This document shows positions 33,924-43,029 of a stretch of 64,000 nucleotides of DNA, in pieces (the first letter of the stretch is position 1; each line of letters begins with the position of its first letter). The stretch spans positions 1 through 64,000 of the forward strand of contig JAJQRF010000008.1 of the NCBI GenBank assembly GCA_021228405.1, read 5' to 3'. The position numbers and the translations under genes were made by a program. Origin of the DNA: Pyrinomonadaceae bacterium. Its GTDB lineage: Bacteria > Acidobacteriota > Blastocatellia > Pyrinomonadales > Pyrinomonadaceae. The notes beneath the pieces were generated by a model. It was given only the letters and a program-made list of their open reading frames with translations, did not search any database and was not told the DNA's origin.

Positions 33924-34014
33924 AAACTTCTGATACCGATTTTTTGTTTCCCGCACTTTCTCAAGACACCCTGAATTTGTTAATTTGTAAATATATATCT
34001 CTGAGAGAAAATTT

Positions 34015-34383
34015 ATGCCATCTACTTCTATTATTTGCGGTGTTTTACTGATTCTGGTCGGGATTATCGGCTATGTTTACGGAATGATGAACGGAAATGC
34101 GAGTATGACTGCATTTATTCCGGCGGTTTTCGGCTTGGTGATCGCTCTTCTTGGATTTTTCGCGCTCACGAAGGAAAATTTACGCAAACATATAATGCAC
34201 TTTTTAATGCTCGTCGGACTTTTGGGATTTCTGATCCCGGCAGGTCGTTTGTTGATGAAATTTCGCGATCTGTCGCTTTCGGCGGCGGTCGTTTCACAGC
34301 TTGCGATGGCTTTGATCTGTCTGGTTTTCGTGATTCTGGGCGTGAAATCGTTTATTGATGCGCGCCGTTCAGGGGCAGTCTGA
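34015..34383 (+). CDS. Small four-helix membrane protein
   Basis: 122 residues with four predicted transmembrane helices (about 5-22, 32-50, 62-80 and 92-112), a short positive loop after helix two (TKENLRKHIMHF) and a basic C-terminus. Uncharacterised small inner-membrane protein. Its last 32 bp overlap the end of the opposite kinase gene, so the two are convergent and overlapping. No ribosome binding site stands out, but length and hydrophobic periodicity support coding. Confidence 0.7.
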   Translation: MPSTSIICGVLLILVGIIGYVYGMMNGNASMTAFIPAVFGLVIALLGFFALTKENLRKHIMHFLMLVGLLGFLIPAGRLLMKFRDLSLSAAVVSQLAMALICLVFVILGVKSFIDARRSGAV

Positions 34384-35725
34384 TTTCGATTTCGAGTCCG
34401 CCGCCGTCGGCATTTTTCGCAATGATTTTTCCCTTGTGCGAACTGACGGCTTGCTCGGCGATCGCCAGTCCCAACCCGACTCCGCCGGAGCCTCTCTCGC
34501 GCGCTTCGGCAACGCGATAAAACGGCGTGAATAATTTATCGAGTTCGTTTTCGGGAACGCCTTCGCCGTGATCGCGGATTTTTACGACGACGTTAGAACG
34601 CTCTTTTCTGAGCGAAACGTCGACCGTGTCTTTTGTGTAGCGCAAAGCGTTGCGCAAAACGTTTTCGACTGCGCTCCGCAAAAGATTTTCGTTGCCGGCG
34701 ATCTCGCAATTTTCGTCCTGCACGATCTCGACCTTTTTGCCTTGCGCGGCGGCTTCAAAATTTGCGTCCGCCGCTACTCTTTCGACCAGTTTACACAAAT
34801 TAACATTGCGCTTTTCGATCATTTCCGACTGGCTTTCGAGTCTTGCAAGCGTCAAAATCTGCCCGATCATCTCGTTCAATTTTTTGCCCTCGCGTTCGAT
34901 ACGGTCGAGCAGTTTGTCGTTTTCGGGATTGGCTTTCTGCTTGGCGAGTTCGAGCGCGACGTTCAGACGCGCCAAAGGCGAACGAAGCTCGTGCGAAATG
35001 TCACGCGTCAAACGCTGTTGCGAAGTTATCAGAGCTTCGATCCTTTCCGCCATTTCGTCGAAATCCTTGGCTAGTTTGCCGATCTCGTCGCCGCGTTTGC
35101 CGATCTCGGGCGTAACACGCGTTTGCAGTTCGCCCGCCGCAAGCTGTTTCGTGGCACGGCTGAGTTTTACGATCGGCGAAGAAAGATACCGCGCCAACGC
35201 ATAACAAACCGCCAATGCCGTCAGGATCAAACCCAAAAGCCTGACGTAACGATAATTTGCTTCGCCGAAAAACGGGGTCGGTCGCGGACGCGTCCATTGC
35301 GTTACCAGAATATACTTTTCGCCGTTTATCAAAGTTACGGGTTTTGCCGAGTAGCCGTAATCGGGCGCGCTGAAATCGAGTTTGGGTTCGTTTACTTCGA
35401 TGGTTTTATTGTAAAGATTCTGCAAAATCTCGCGGTTGCCTTCATTGACGATGCGGCTTTGTTCGATGTTTTTCGCAATTTCGATGTCTTTGATATTTTC
35501 GCTGTTTCTGATTCGTTCGAGAAATTGCTCCAAACCTTTTTCGCCTTCATAACTGTAAATCTGAGCCGACGTTTCGGCGAAAATATTCGTCTGATTTTTA
35601 ACCGAAGACTGCCAACGGCTGACGACGGGTTCGGTCTGCGTCGTCCACGTCAGAAAGATCACGACCCCGACCATCAAGGCGATCGCCGCCAAAAACCAAA
35701 GGAAAATTTTGATGAAAAGATTCAT
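34352..35725 (-). CDS. cpxA: CpxA-like sensor histidine kinase
   Basis: A 457-residue inner-membrane kinase. TM1 at 7-27, a periplasmic sensor of about 130 residues, TM2 near 165-185, HAMP, HisKA with the phospho-acceptor in DISHELRSP (His245), and an HATPase domain with N box (NVLRNALRY), GEGVPENELDKLF and GSGGVGLGLAIAEQ. Membrane layout and the LARLNVALELA helix fit the CpxA branch. It lies downstream of the response regulator on the same strand, with an inverted repeat in the 112-bp gap, and opposite a Spy/CpxP-like gene, which together define a Cpx-type envelope-stress system. Confidence 0.88.
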   Translation of the reverse strand: MNLFIKIFLWFLAAIALMVGVVIFLTWTTQTEPVVSRWQSSVKNQTNIFAETSAQIYSYEGEKGLEQFLERIRNSENIKDIEIAKNIEQSRIVNEGNREILQNLYNKTIEVNEPKLDFSAPDYGYSAKPVTLINGEKYILVTQWTRPRPTPFFGEANYRYVRLLGLILTALAVCYALARYLSSPIVKLSRATKQLAAGELQTRVTPEIGKRGDEIGKLAKDFDEMAERIEALITSQQRLTRDISHELRSPLARLNVALELAKQKANPENDKLLDRIEREGKKLNEMIGQILTLARLESQSEMIEKRNVNLCKLVERVAADANFEAAAQGKKVEIVQDENCEIAGNENLLRSAVENVLRNALRYTKDTVDVSLRKERSNVVVKIRDHGEGVPENELDKLFTPFYRVAEARERGSGGVGLGLAIAEQAVSSHKGKIIAKNADGGGLEIEIRLPLNGAHQ

Positions 35726-35732
35726 TGATTAA

Positions 35733-35838
35733 ATGGAAAATGGAAAGTGAAAAACGGAAAATGAAATACAGATAAATCAATTGATATTAAAAGATTTTTT
35801 TCCTTAATTTTCCATTTTCCGTTTTCCGTTTTCCGTTT
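35733..35838. repeat. AT-rich inverted repeat between cpxR and cpxA
   Basis: GGAAAATGGAAAGTG plus ACGGAAAATG on the left face CATTTTCCGTTTTCCGTTTT on the right around an AT loop. In the mRNA it would form a long hairpin between the two coding regions and could lower cpxA expression relative to cpxR. Similar in style to 16384-16482. Confidence 0.6.
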
Positions 35839-36533
35839 CAAACTGTGTAAATATAGCCGACCGAGCGAATCGTTTTGATGCGTTCTTCCTCGCCGTCGCT
35901 TTCGCGTTTTCCGAGTTTCTTGCGCAGATTGCTGATGTGCATATCCAAACTGCGGTCGAACGGCGAAAGGTCGCGCTCCAAAACCCTGCGGCTCAAATCT
36001 TCTTTTTTGACGATCTTTCCCGCCTCCTTCAAAAGCGTCACGAGCAGATCGAATTCGACTGAAGTGAGTTGCAAATCTTCGCCGTCGCGCTTTGCCGAAC
36101 GCGCCGAAGTCGAAATTTCGAGATCGTCAACCTTGAATTTTTCCGCGTGAACCTGTTCGGCTTCGCTTTCGAGATGTGCGCGTCTTAAAATTGCCCGAAT
36201 CCGCGCCGCCAGTTCTCGCGGGTTGAAAGGTTTCGGCAAATAATCGTCCGCGCCGATCTCAAGCCCGACGATGCGTTCCATATCGTCGCCGCGCGCAGTC
36301 AGCATTAAAACAGGCAGTTTCGATGTTTTCCGAAGCTCGCGCAAAACGTCGAAACCGTTCATTTTCGGAAGCATCACGTCCAGAATCGCCAGATCGAACT
36401 GTTCGTTCAGGGCTTTTTCCAAACCGCTTTTCCCGTCGTGCACGTTTTCCGTTTCAAAGCCTTCGACCGAAAGAAATTCGGAAACAAGATCGCATAAGTC
36501 TTCGTCGTCGTCAATAATTAATATCCGGTTCAT
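35838..36533 (-). CDS. cpxR: CpxR-like response regulator, OmpR family
   Basis: 231 residues: receiver domain with acidic pocket IIDDDED, phospho-Asp52 in AILDVMLPKMNG, the Thr of MLTARGDD and Lys of YLPKPFNPREL, then an OmpR-type winged helix (ARSAKRDGEDLQLTSVEFDLLVTLL, FDRSLDMHISNLRKKLG). Activated by the kinase encoded next to it. A GTAAA-N5-GTAAA box, the recognition sequence known for E. coli CpxR, lies just upstream in the shared gap with the Spy/CpxP-like gene, suggesting that it controls itself and its neighbour. Confidence 0.9.
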   Translation of the reverse strand: MNRILIIDDDEDLCDLVSEFLSVEGFETENVHDGKSGLEKALNEQFDLAILDVMLPKMNGFDVLRELRKTSKLPVLMLTARGDDMERIVGLEIGADDYLPKPFNPRELAARIRAILRRAHLESEAEQVHAEKFKVDDLEISTSARSAKRDGEDLQLTSVEFDLLVTLLKEAGKIVKKEDLSRRVLERDLSPFDRSLDMHISNLRKKLGKRESDGEEERIKTIRSVGYIYTV

Positions 36534-36576
36534 ACCGTTTTCGATTTTACGACAATTTTTTGCGCTTGTCCTAAGT

Positions 36577-36598
36577 TTTACAATTCTTTACGTTTTAC
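36577..36598 (-). promoter_or_regulatory. CpxR box
   Basis: On the minus strand the site reads GTAAA-GAATT-GTAAA (36591-36577), an exact match to the E. coli CpxR consensus GTAAA-N5-GTAAA. A third GTAAA lies at 36598-36594. It sits between divergent cpxR-like and Spy/CpxP-like genes, 44 bp from the cpxR start. Confidence 0.75.
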
Positions 36599-36692
36599 TC
36601 AAATAAATTGACGTTCGGAAAAATTTAAAATTCGTCTAACACATTGAACGCGAAAACAGCGCGTAAATTTTAGAAATCATTGGAGCAAAAAA

Positions 36693-37187
36693 ATGAAAAA
36701 ATTATTAATCGCAATCTTAGCAATCGTGATAGTCGCCACAGGCGCAATTTTTATCTTCGCTCAGAAAGGCGGACAGGAAGGCAAACACGGATTCGGAAAA
36801 CGCGGACATCGCGGCGGGCACGGATTTTTCCTGCGCGGACTCGATCTGACCGATGAGCAGAAGGCGCAAGTCAAACAAATCAGGGAAGCAAGCAAGGAAA
36901 AAAACAAAGCCGTCCGCGAACAGCTGAAGGCAAATCATCAGAAACTCGCCGAATTGACTGCCAACGGCGCATTTGACGGAGCGCAAGTGACGGCAATCGC
37001 CAACAGTCAGGGCGCGTTGCAGGCGCAAATGATCGTCGAAAAAGAAAGAGTTAAATCACAGATTTTCGCAATCCTGACCGACGAGCAAAAAGCGAAAGCC
37101 GCACAAATGAAAGAGCAGATGAAGGAACGCTTCAAAGAAAGAATGAACAAGCGTCAAAATTCTCAAGAAAAATCGGGCGACGAGTAA
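36693..37187 (+). CDS. Spy/CpxP-family periplasmic protein
   Basis: 164 residues with a signal peptide (1-24), a short His/Gly-rich segment (HGFGKRGHRGGHG) that may bind metal, and two LTxxQ-type motifs (DLTDEQKAQVKQI and LTDEQKAKAAQMK) in long amphipathic helices, the hallmark of Spy and CpxP. In enterobacteria CpxP inhibits CpxA and Spy is a holdase chaperone. Here it is divergent from cpxR with a CpxR box in between, so it is probably both target and feedback partner. GGAG precedes the ATG and a terminator follows. Confidence 0.87.
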   Translation: MKKLLIAILAIVIVATGAIFIFAQKGGQEGKHGFGKRGHRGGHGFFLRGLDLTDEQKAQVKQIREASKEKNKAVREQLKANHQKLAELTANGAFDGAQVTAIANSQGALQAQMIVEKERVKSQIFAILTDEQKAKAAQMKEQMKERFKERMNKRQNSQEKSGDE

Positions 37188-37222
37188 TTTCAAAAATACT
37201 CAGACCAGCAATCGCTCGAAAC

Positions 37223-37254
37223 AAAAGCCGCGTCGACTTATGACGCGGCTTTTT
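37223..37254 (+). terminator. Rho-independent terminator
   Basis: The stem AAAAGCCGCGTC/GACGCGGCTTTT is followed by T-rich sequence. It ends the Spy/CpxP-like gene. Confidence 0.8.
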
Positions 37255-37347
37255 AATTTGAAACGAGATTTCAGATAAACCCAGACACACGCAGACATTA
37301 CGCTTTTGGAAATTATCATCGAAAGTATTCAAATATTGTAAAATATA

Positions 37348-38001
37348 ATGGGCAAAATGATGAAATTTCTAAGCAAACATTGGTATGACATAGGCGGCGT
37401 GTTAACTGTTCCTGTTCTGATTTATTTATTTCAAGCCAAAGACCTGACAAACTACGATTATTTAATGTGGTTGAGTTTAATTTCTCTATTCCTGCACCAA
37501 CTCGAAGAATATAGAATAGTCGGGACATTTCCCGGAATGGTAAACAGGGTAATTTACAACAGTGATTTGCCCGACAGGTATCCGTTAAATCCTAAAACAT
37601 CATTCTACGTAAATGTTCTGATCGGCTGGTTTTCTTATTTTCTTGCGGCTTTGTTGGGACAAAAAGCGGTATGGCTGGGAATCGCGACGATTTTAATTTC
37701 ACTCGGGAACACTATTGCACATACGACATTTTTCAATATTAAAGGCAGAACATTTTATAACGCAGGAATGGCAACCTGCTGGTTGTTTTTTGCGCCTTGT
37801 ATCTATTTTTTCTTTACGACAATTCATAAAGACAATTTAGTTACCGGAACCGACTATTTAATAGGTATTCCTTTAGGGTTAGTATTAAATGTTATTGGGA
37901 TTTTGAAGTTTATTGATTGGTTCGCGGACAGAGAAACCGAATATATTTTTAGTCAACAAAATTTGTTACCGATTGACCGGAAAGCAAATAACAGCTTATA
38001 A
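37348..38001 (+). CDS. HXXEE-domain membrane protein
   Basis: 217 residues with six hydrophobic segments. The motif FLHQLEEY at about residues 48-55 is the HxxEE signature, and a second conserved-looking Asn/His pair lies in LGNTIAHTTFFN, which would place polar residues inside the membrane bundle. HXXEE proteins are uncharacterised; the buried His and Glu suggest metal binding or an enzymatic role, but none is shown. The last six bases overlap the convergent nagA gene. An ATG at 37360 is an equally possible start. Confidence 0.75.
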   Translation: MGKMMKFLSKHWYDIGGVLTVPVLIYLFQAKDLTNYDYLMWLSLISLFLHQLEEYRIVGTFPGMVNRVIYNSDLPDRYPLNPKTSFYVNVLIGWFSYFLAALLGQKAVWLGIATILISLGNTIAHTTFFNIKGRTFYNAGMATCWLFFAPCIYFFFTTIHKDNLVTGTDYLIGIPLGLVLNVIGILKFIDWFADRETEYIFSQQNLLPIDRKANNSL

Positions 38002-39144
38002 GTCATTAAAAGCAACTTTTCCGCCGATGATCGTTAATTTCACGTTTCCGTCAGCATCGAGCGCGACCAGATCGGCACGTTTTCCGGCTTCGACCGAACC
38101 GCGTTCGTTTTCAAGTCCGAGCAATTTTGCGGGATTTGCACTCGCCATTTTGGAAACATCTTCAGGCGAAAATCCGAGCTTCAGCATCATTTTCACCGCG
38201 TCGAGCATCGTAATCACCGAACCTGCAATGCTTCCGCGCTCGTTTCGCGTTTTGCCGCTTACGACTGAAATATTTTCGCCCCAAATCTGAAAATCGCCGT
38301 CGCCCAATCCGGTCGGCAAAACCGAATCGGAAATAAGCGAAACTTTGCCGGGTGTTTTCGTTTCCGCCGCAAATTTCAGCATTTTCGGGTGAACGTGAAT
38401 ACCGTCGGCGATGATGTCGAAAGTCACGTTTTCATTTGTCAAAGCCCAGCCGACCACGCCGACATCGCGGTGATGCAGTCCTGTCATCGCGTTATAAAAA
38501 TGCGTCAGATGTTTTGCGCCCGCTTCAAACGCGCTGTCCAAAATTCCGGTTTCGGCTTTCGTGTGACCGATGGAAACGATCCAGTTTTCGCTGATTAATT
38601 TTTTGATCGTTTCGATGCCGTTTTCGACTTCGGGCGCAAGCGTCGTTAAATGCGCACCGTTTTTGAGGCGCGGAATCTGTGCAATTTCGTCGCCGTTTTT
38701 CAAGGTCTTGAAATATTGCGGACGAAGCGCGCCGCACATTTTTTCGTTCGCAAAAATCCCTTCGTAATGAACGCCGACGGCTTGCGCGATCGGCTCGTTC
38801 GCCTGAATTTTCATCAATTCTTCGATCGCCGCGATTCCCTTCCGGTAATTTTCATCCGAATCGGGCACAAACGTCGGCATCCAAGCCGTCACGCCGTTTT
38901 CCGCCAGAAACTTCGCCATTTTATAAAAATCTTCCGGCGCGGCTTCGTTGGTATCGACCCCGACCGCACCGTGAATGTGAATATCGATAAACCCGCCATA
39001 AAGAGTCAATTCGGACAAATCGTAAACTTCGTCGAAAGCAACTTGTCGATTATCAAAGTAAATTTCTCCGATCTTCCCGTTTTCGATCAAAATTGACCTT
39101 CTTTCCGTATCGCCTGATCTCACGTTCGAGAGCTTTATTTTCAT
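37996..39144 (-). CDS. nagA: N-acetylglucosamine-6-phosphate deacetylase
   Basis: A 382-residue amidohydrolase turning GlcNAc-6-P into GlcN-6-P and acetate. Characteristic stretches are FIDIHIHGAVGVDT (metal-binding HxH), GVHYEGIFANEKMCGA, SIGHTKAE, THFYNAMTGLHHRDVGVVG and the catalytic aspartate in LISDSVLPTGLG. It follows the TonB receptor on the same strand 93 bp downstream, with a terminator between. NagA uses the product of the MurQ reaction encoded 11 kb away. No nagB or GlcNAc PTS is in the window. Confidence 0.93.
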   Translation of the reverse strand: MKIKLSNVRSGDTERRSILIENGKIGEIYFDNRQVAFDEVYDLSELTLYGGFIDIHIHGAVGVDTNEAAPEDFYKMAKFLAENGVTAWMPTFVPDSDENYRKGIAAIEELMKIQANEPIAQAVGVHYEGIFANEKMCGALRPQYFKTLKNGDEIAQIPRLKNGAHLTTLAPEVENGIETIKKLISENWIVSIGHTKAETGILDSAFEAGAKHLTHFYNAMTGLHHRDVGVVGWALTNENVTFDIIADGIHVHPKMLKFAAETKTPGKVSLISDSVLPTGLGDGDFQIWGENISVVSGKTRNERGSIAGSVITMLDAVKMMLKLGFSPEDVSKMASANPAKLLGLENERGSVEAGKRADLVALDADGNVKLTIIGGKVAFNDL

Positions 39145-39179
39145 ACTTAAATCTTCCGATTATATTTTACCGATGGCAA

Positions 39180-39220
39180 ATCAAAACCCGCATCGCCTGA
39201 CGACAATGCGGGTTTTGATT
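39180..39220 (-). terminator. Rho-independent terminator of the TonB receptor gene
   Basis: The stem ATCAAAACCCGCAT/ATGCGGGTTTTGAT has a 12-base loop and a T-rich 3' side on the minus strand. Confidence 0.75.
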
Positions 39221-39237
39221 AAGTTAAACTGCAAAGT

Positions 39238-42200
39238 TTAGAAATACAACTTTGCACCGAACTGGAATTCACGCGGCAAGCGGGTTCCGGTCGGACGCGC
39301 AACCAGAGTGTTGGAAAGCGGTCCGGCGGTCGGCAATGTCGTCGCGTTTCCGGCTGCCATCACAAACTGCGTCGTATTGAACAAGTTAAAAGCTTCGGCA
39401 CGGAGCTGTAAATATGCGGTGCGCTCCTTGTTGAAGTAAAACTGTTTCGCCAACGCCAGGTTCGTCTGGTTACGTTTCGGCAAACGTGCAAACGCGCGCG
39501 GTGCACTTCCGAATTCGCCTGTGTTCGCCGGGGCAAATGCCGTCGGGTCGTAAATGAACGGCAATCCCGTAACAGGATCGATCGTTCCGGCTAAACCGCC
39601 GTTCGGGTCGCCGATCTGATTCGGATAAAGTCCGCGCGTTCCGTTGATCGTGTCGGCAACGGCGATACGCGGAACGGGTGCCCCCGATTCGATCTGCGTG
39701 ATGCCCGAGATCTGATAACCGCCTAACAGAAAGCGGAGGAATTTGTTTTCCGAACTGCGGAAAAACGGCAGTTCATAAACATAGCTTGCGCTGAAAATAT
39801 GCGGACGGTCGGTTCGCGCCAGGGCATATTCGTTCGCAACAAGCGGGTTTTGCGGTTCGTCGATGGCATCGCGGTCGTTTGTCGAATCGGTCAAAGACTT
39901 GCTGAAAGTGTAAGCCAATGTGATCGTGAAACCGTTTTGCAAGCGATAGTTAAAGGACGACAGGAAACCGTGATACCGCGATCTTGCCGCCGTTTCCTGG
40001 TAAGTAATAGTCGAATATCCGACATAAGGACGAACTGCCGCGCTATTTCCGACACCCGTTCCCGTGGCACCGGCGGCGATGGCTGTCAGCGGCGTAATAA
40101 AGTTGATATTACGGCGGCGGACAAGCTTATCGCCTTTCGTTCCGACGTATGAAAGATCGATTACCGCGTTTTTGAAAACTTCACGCTGAAGACCGAGCGA
40201 CCAAACTTGTGATTCGGGCGTATCGAAATCAGGTGCAAGTGCGATCAAAGCACGGTTGCCGAATGTTCCCGGTGCGACACCGGCGGTCGGATTATCAAAC
40301 GTGATAACTCCGGTCGCGGTACTGCTGTTGCTGAAATTCGGACTGAAAGCAGGTGTCGTAAAGGCTGCCTGTTCATAAATTCCGACCAAAACCTGATCGT
40401 AATAAAAACCGTATCCGGTTCTGATGACCGATTTGTTCGGTCCGCCGAAAAGCAGTTTTCCGAAGCCGCTTTCAAAATTCGGGCTGTAAGCCAATCCGAC
40501 ACGCGGACTGAAATTATTGTAATCGTTGGGAACGATCGAGCGTCCGAATCTCGAAGTGCTTCCGCCGATGCCGATGCCGTTCAATTGATCCGAAGTCAAT
40601 GTAAATGCCGTGCAAGCCGCCGTTGTGCAGGTGATCTTTGAACGGTCGTAAAGTTGCGGATCGAACGAGCCGATCTTGTTGTCGCGGTCATACGGCGGAA
40701 CAAAATATTGATAGCGCACGCCCAGGTCCAACGTCAGATTCGGTCTGACCTTCCAAGTGTCCTGCACATAAAATTCGCGGCGACCGAAACGCAAATGGAC
40801 ACGAAAATCCGTCTGCGCTTCCGAATAACTGCTTGCGCGGTTGAGCAAAAATGAAGCGAGCGCATCGCCCGTTCCCGTGATGTTGATGACGGCATTGGTC
40901 GAACTCAACGTAGTTCCCAAACTTTGGGTAGTCGCGTATGTGTAACCGCCCTGCGTTGCGCCGCCCGTGTTTTCATTTTTGATCTCGCTCGTGATCTCGG
41001 TTCCGAATTTGAGAATGTGATTGCCGCGCGTGTAAGTCAAATTATCGCGAAACGTCAGATTCGAGTATTCGATACTGAAACCCTGGAGCGAACCGAGCGT
41101 TGCCACGCGTGAGTTGGTGTTAATAGTCGGAATCGCGTCCGCATTGTTCTCTGCAAAAGCCGGGTCGATCAAAGTTGCCTGTCTGATCAAGCTTGCTCCC
41201 GCATAATCGGCTCTTCTTCCGCGCCCGATCAGAGTCGAAAGGATTTCGTTACCCGAAAAATTGAAGGTCGCTTCGTTAACCAGATTGTTCGAGAAAATTC
41301 CGGTATAAGTTGCCGCAAAGATTTTGCCCGGAACGTTTGTGTCCGTGGTGGCAACGCCCGGAACGGCAATTCCCGTAAACAATCCGCCGGCTTCACGCGT
41401 TTTGCTGTTGTCACGCGTAAAGCGTCCGAAAATCTTGTGATTTGCCGTGATGTTGTGATCGATACGAACGACAAACTGATCCGTGTCCAGAATATTGAAA
41501 GGCGTGCTTTGCAATCCGTTGACACCGATATTCGGCAGTGGAAAAGCCTGCAATAAACTGAGCGCGCGCGGGTCGAGTGCGCTCAGAGGAATAATATTTC
41601 CGGCATATGCACGGTTATCGGATTGGCGGAAGATCATTCCCTGACGTGCCTGAATGGTGTTTCCGTTCGTGTCGATAACATTGACCGGAACGGCTCCGGC
41701 GGCAGTACAGGCGGTCGAAACCGTGTTATTGGTTTGACGGCACAACGGCGATCCGAGCGTTCTCGAAAAATCTCCGGTTCGTTCGGCAGCCGTCGGAACC
41801 GTAATGATCGAATCCGTCACACCGCGCGTGACGCGCCGACCTTCGTATGAAAAGAAAAAGAAGGTTTTATTTCTGCCGTTGTAAAGATCAGGTCCGCCGT
41901 CGCCGAAATTCGGCAGGAAAACCGGACCGCTGATCGTTCCGCCGAAATTGTTGTAACGCAGTTTCGGAACCGGCGCGACTTCGCTTCCGTCGGCTCTTCT
42001 ACCCAGGCGTTTATTGAAAAAGCTGTTGGCGTTGAAACGGTCGTTGCGGTTGAAATCATAGATCGAACCGCTGAATTTGTTTCCGCCGCCGCGGGTTGAA
42101 ATAATGACCGAACCGCCGCCCGAACGTCCGATCTCAGCCGTGAAATTCGAGGTCAAAACTTTTACTTCACCGATCGAATCGACCGTCGGAGCGGAAAGCA

Positions 42201-42831
42201 ATGTGATGTTCGAGCCAACGTCCGTATTGTTCACGCCGTCAACCAAGTAGTTGACCGCATTGCGGCGCAAACCGTTGATCGAAACGTTGGTCAAGCTCGT
42301 CAAACCGAATCCGGCTTCGTCCGACAAATCCGAACTGATGCCCGGAACTGTTTCCAAAAGACGGATGAAGTTACGGTTGTTGAGAGGTAATTCCGTAACC
42401 TGATTTCCCGAAACCAGTGCTTGTCCCGTCGCACTTTCCTGGATCAAAGGCGGCTCGTCCGTGACGGTCACAACGACCGAAGTATCGCCGACTTCCAGAA
42501 CGACATCGACCGGACGACGATCTCTTGCGTTCAAAGATGTCGTCACGACCGATTTCTTAAATCCTGATTGTTCGATGCTGACCGTATAAGTTCCCGGACT
42601 TAACGGAAACACCGTGTAAAGACCGTCGCTATTCGTTTGAACGGTTCGCTCCTGTCCGGTGGCATTATTTTTGACAACAACATTGGCATTTGCGACGACT
42701 GCACCGTTTGAGTCGGTAACTTGCCCTGTTATCGTTGCCGAACTTTCTTCTTGCGCCAAAACAGGAAAACTCATAAATAAAGCAACCAATATTGGCATCA
42801 GAATCGTAAATCGGCTAAAAATCTTTCTCAT
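39238..42831 (-). CDS. Oar-like TonB-dependent outer-membrane receptor
   Basis: A 1197-residue outer-membrane protein. Signal peptide 1-26, carboxypeptidase-regulatory-like domain at about 28-115 (ATITGQVTDSNGAVVANANVVV), plug at about 125-240 (TELPLNNRNFIRLLETVPGIS, VNYLVDGVNNTD) and a large 22-strand-type barrel ending in the aromatic LPREFQFGAKLYF. Typical of the many such receptors in Acidobacteriota, thought to import glycans or peptides. No SusD partner is present. AGGAAG precedes the ATG. The ligand is unknown; lying between nagA and the muramidase gene makes a cell-wall fragment conceivable but unproven. Confidence 0.9.
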   Translation of the reverse strand: MRKIFSRFTILMPILVALFMSFPVLAQEESSATITGQVTDSNGAVVANANVVVKNNATGQERTVQTNSDGLYTVFPLSPGTYTVSIEQSGFKKSVVTTSLNARDRRPVDVVLEVGDTSVVVTVTDEPPLIQESATGQALVSGNQVTELPLNNRNFIRLLETVPGISSDLSDEAGFGLTSLTNVSINGLRRNAVNYLVDGVNNTDVGSNITLLSAPTVDSIGEVKVLTSNFTAEIGRSGGGSVIISTRGGGNKFSGSIYDFNRNDRFNANSFFNKRLGRRADGSEVAPVPKLRYNNFGGTISGPVFLPNFGDGGPDLYNGRNKTFFFFSYEGRRVTRGVTDSIITVPTAAERTGDFSRTLGSPLCRQTNNTVSTACTAAGAVPVNVIDTNGNTIQARQGMIFRQSDNRAYAGNIIPLSALDPRALSLLQAFPLPNIGVNGLQSTPFNILDTDQFVVRIDHNITANHKIFGRFTRDNSKTREAGGLFTGIAVPGVATTDTNVPGKIFAATYTGIFSNNLVNEATFNFSGNEILSTLIGRGRRADYAGASLIRQATLIDPAFAENNADAIPTINTNSRVATLGSLQGFSIEYSNLTFRDNLTYTRGNHILKFGTEITSEIKNENTGGATQGGYTYATTQSLGTTLSSTNAVINITGTGDALASFLLNRASSYSEAQTDFRVHLRFGRREFYVQDTWKVRPNLTLDLGVRYQYFVPPYDRDNKIGSFDPQLYDRSKITCTTAACTAFTLTSDQLNGIGIGGSTSRFGRSIVPNDYNNFSPRVGLAYSPNFESGFGKLLFGGPNKSVIRTGYGFYYDQVLVGIYEQAAFTTPAFSPNFSNSSTATGVITFDNPTAGVAPGTFGNRALIALAPDFDTPESQVWSLGLQREVFKNAVIDLSYVGTKGDKLVRRRNINFITPLTAIAAGATGTGVGNSAAVRPYVGYSTITYQETAARSRYHGFLSSFNYRLQNGFTITLAYTFSKSLTDSTNDRDAIDEPQNPLVANEYALARTDRPHIFSASYVYELPFFRSSENKFLRFLLGGYQISGITQIESGAPVPRIAVADTINGTRGLYPNQIGDPNGGLAGTIDPVTGLPFIYDPTAFAPANTGEFGSAPRAFARLPKRNQTNLALAKQFYFNKERTAYLQLRAEAFNLFNTTQFVMAAGNATTLPTAGPLSNTLVARPTGTRLPREFQFGAKLYF

Positions 42832-43029
42832 AATTTTTTCTTCCTTTACTCTGAAAATCCTCTAAATTATAGCCTTCGAGCTATAAGAAATATTTAGGTT
42901 TTTGGAAATATATTCAAAATTTCGTTATCGATTCAAAGACACACTTCTTGAATACCTTTTAAAAAACCTGATTTGTTAATGAATTATTACAAAAACTGCG
43001 TGCTAGAACTTTTATAACCCTATGACGGA
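42832..43029. other. Gap upstream of the TonB receptor gene
   Basis: About 200 AT-rich bases that must carry the receptor promoter. The only structure seen is a small hairpin, TTATAGC/GCTATAA at about 42871-42890, close to the expected leader. Confidence 0.35.
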
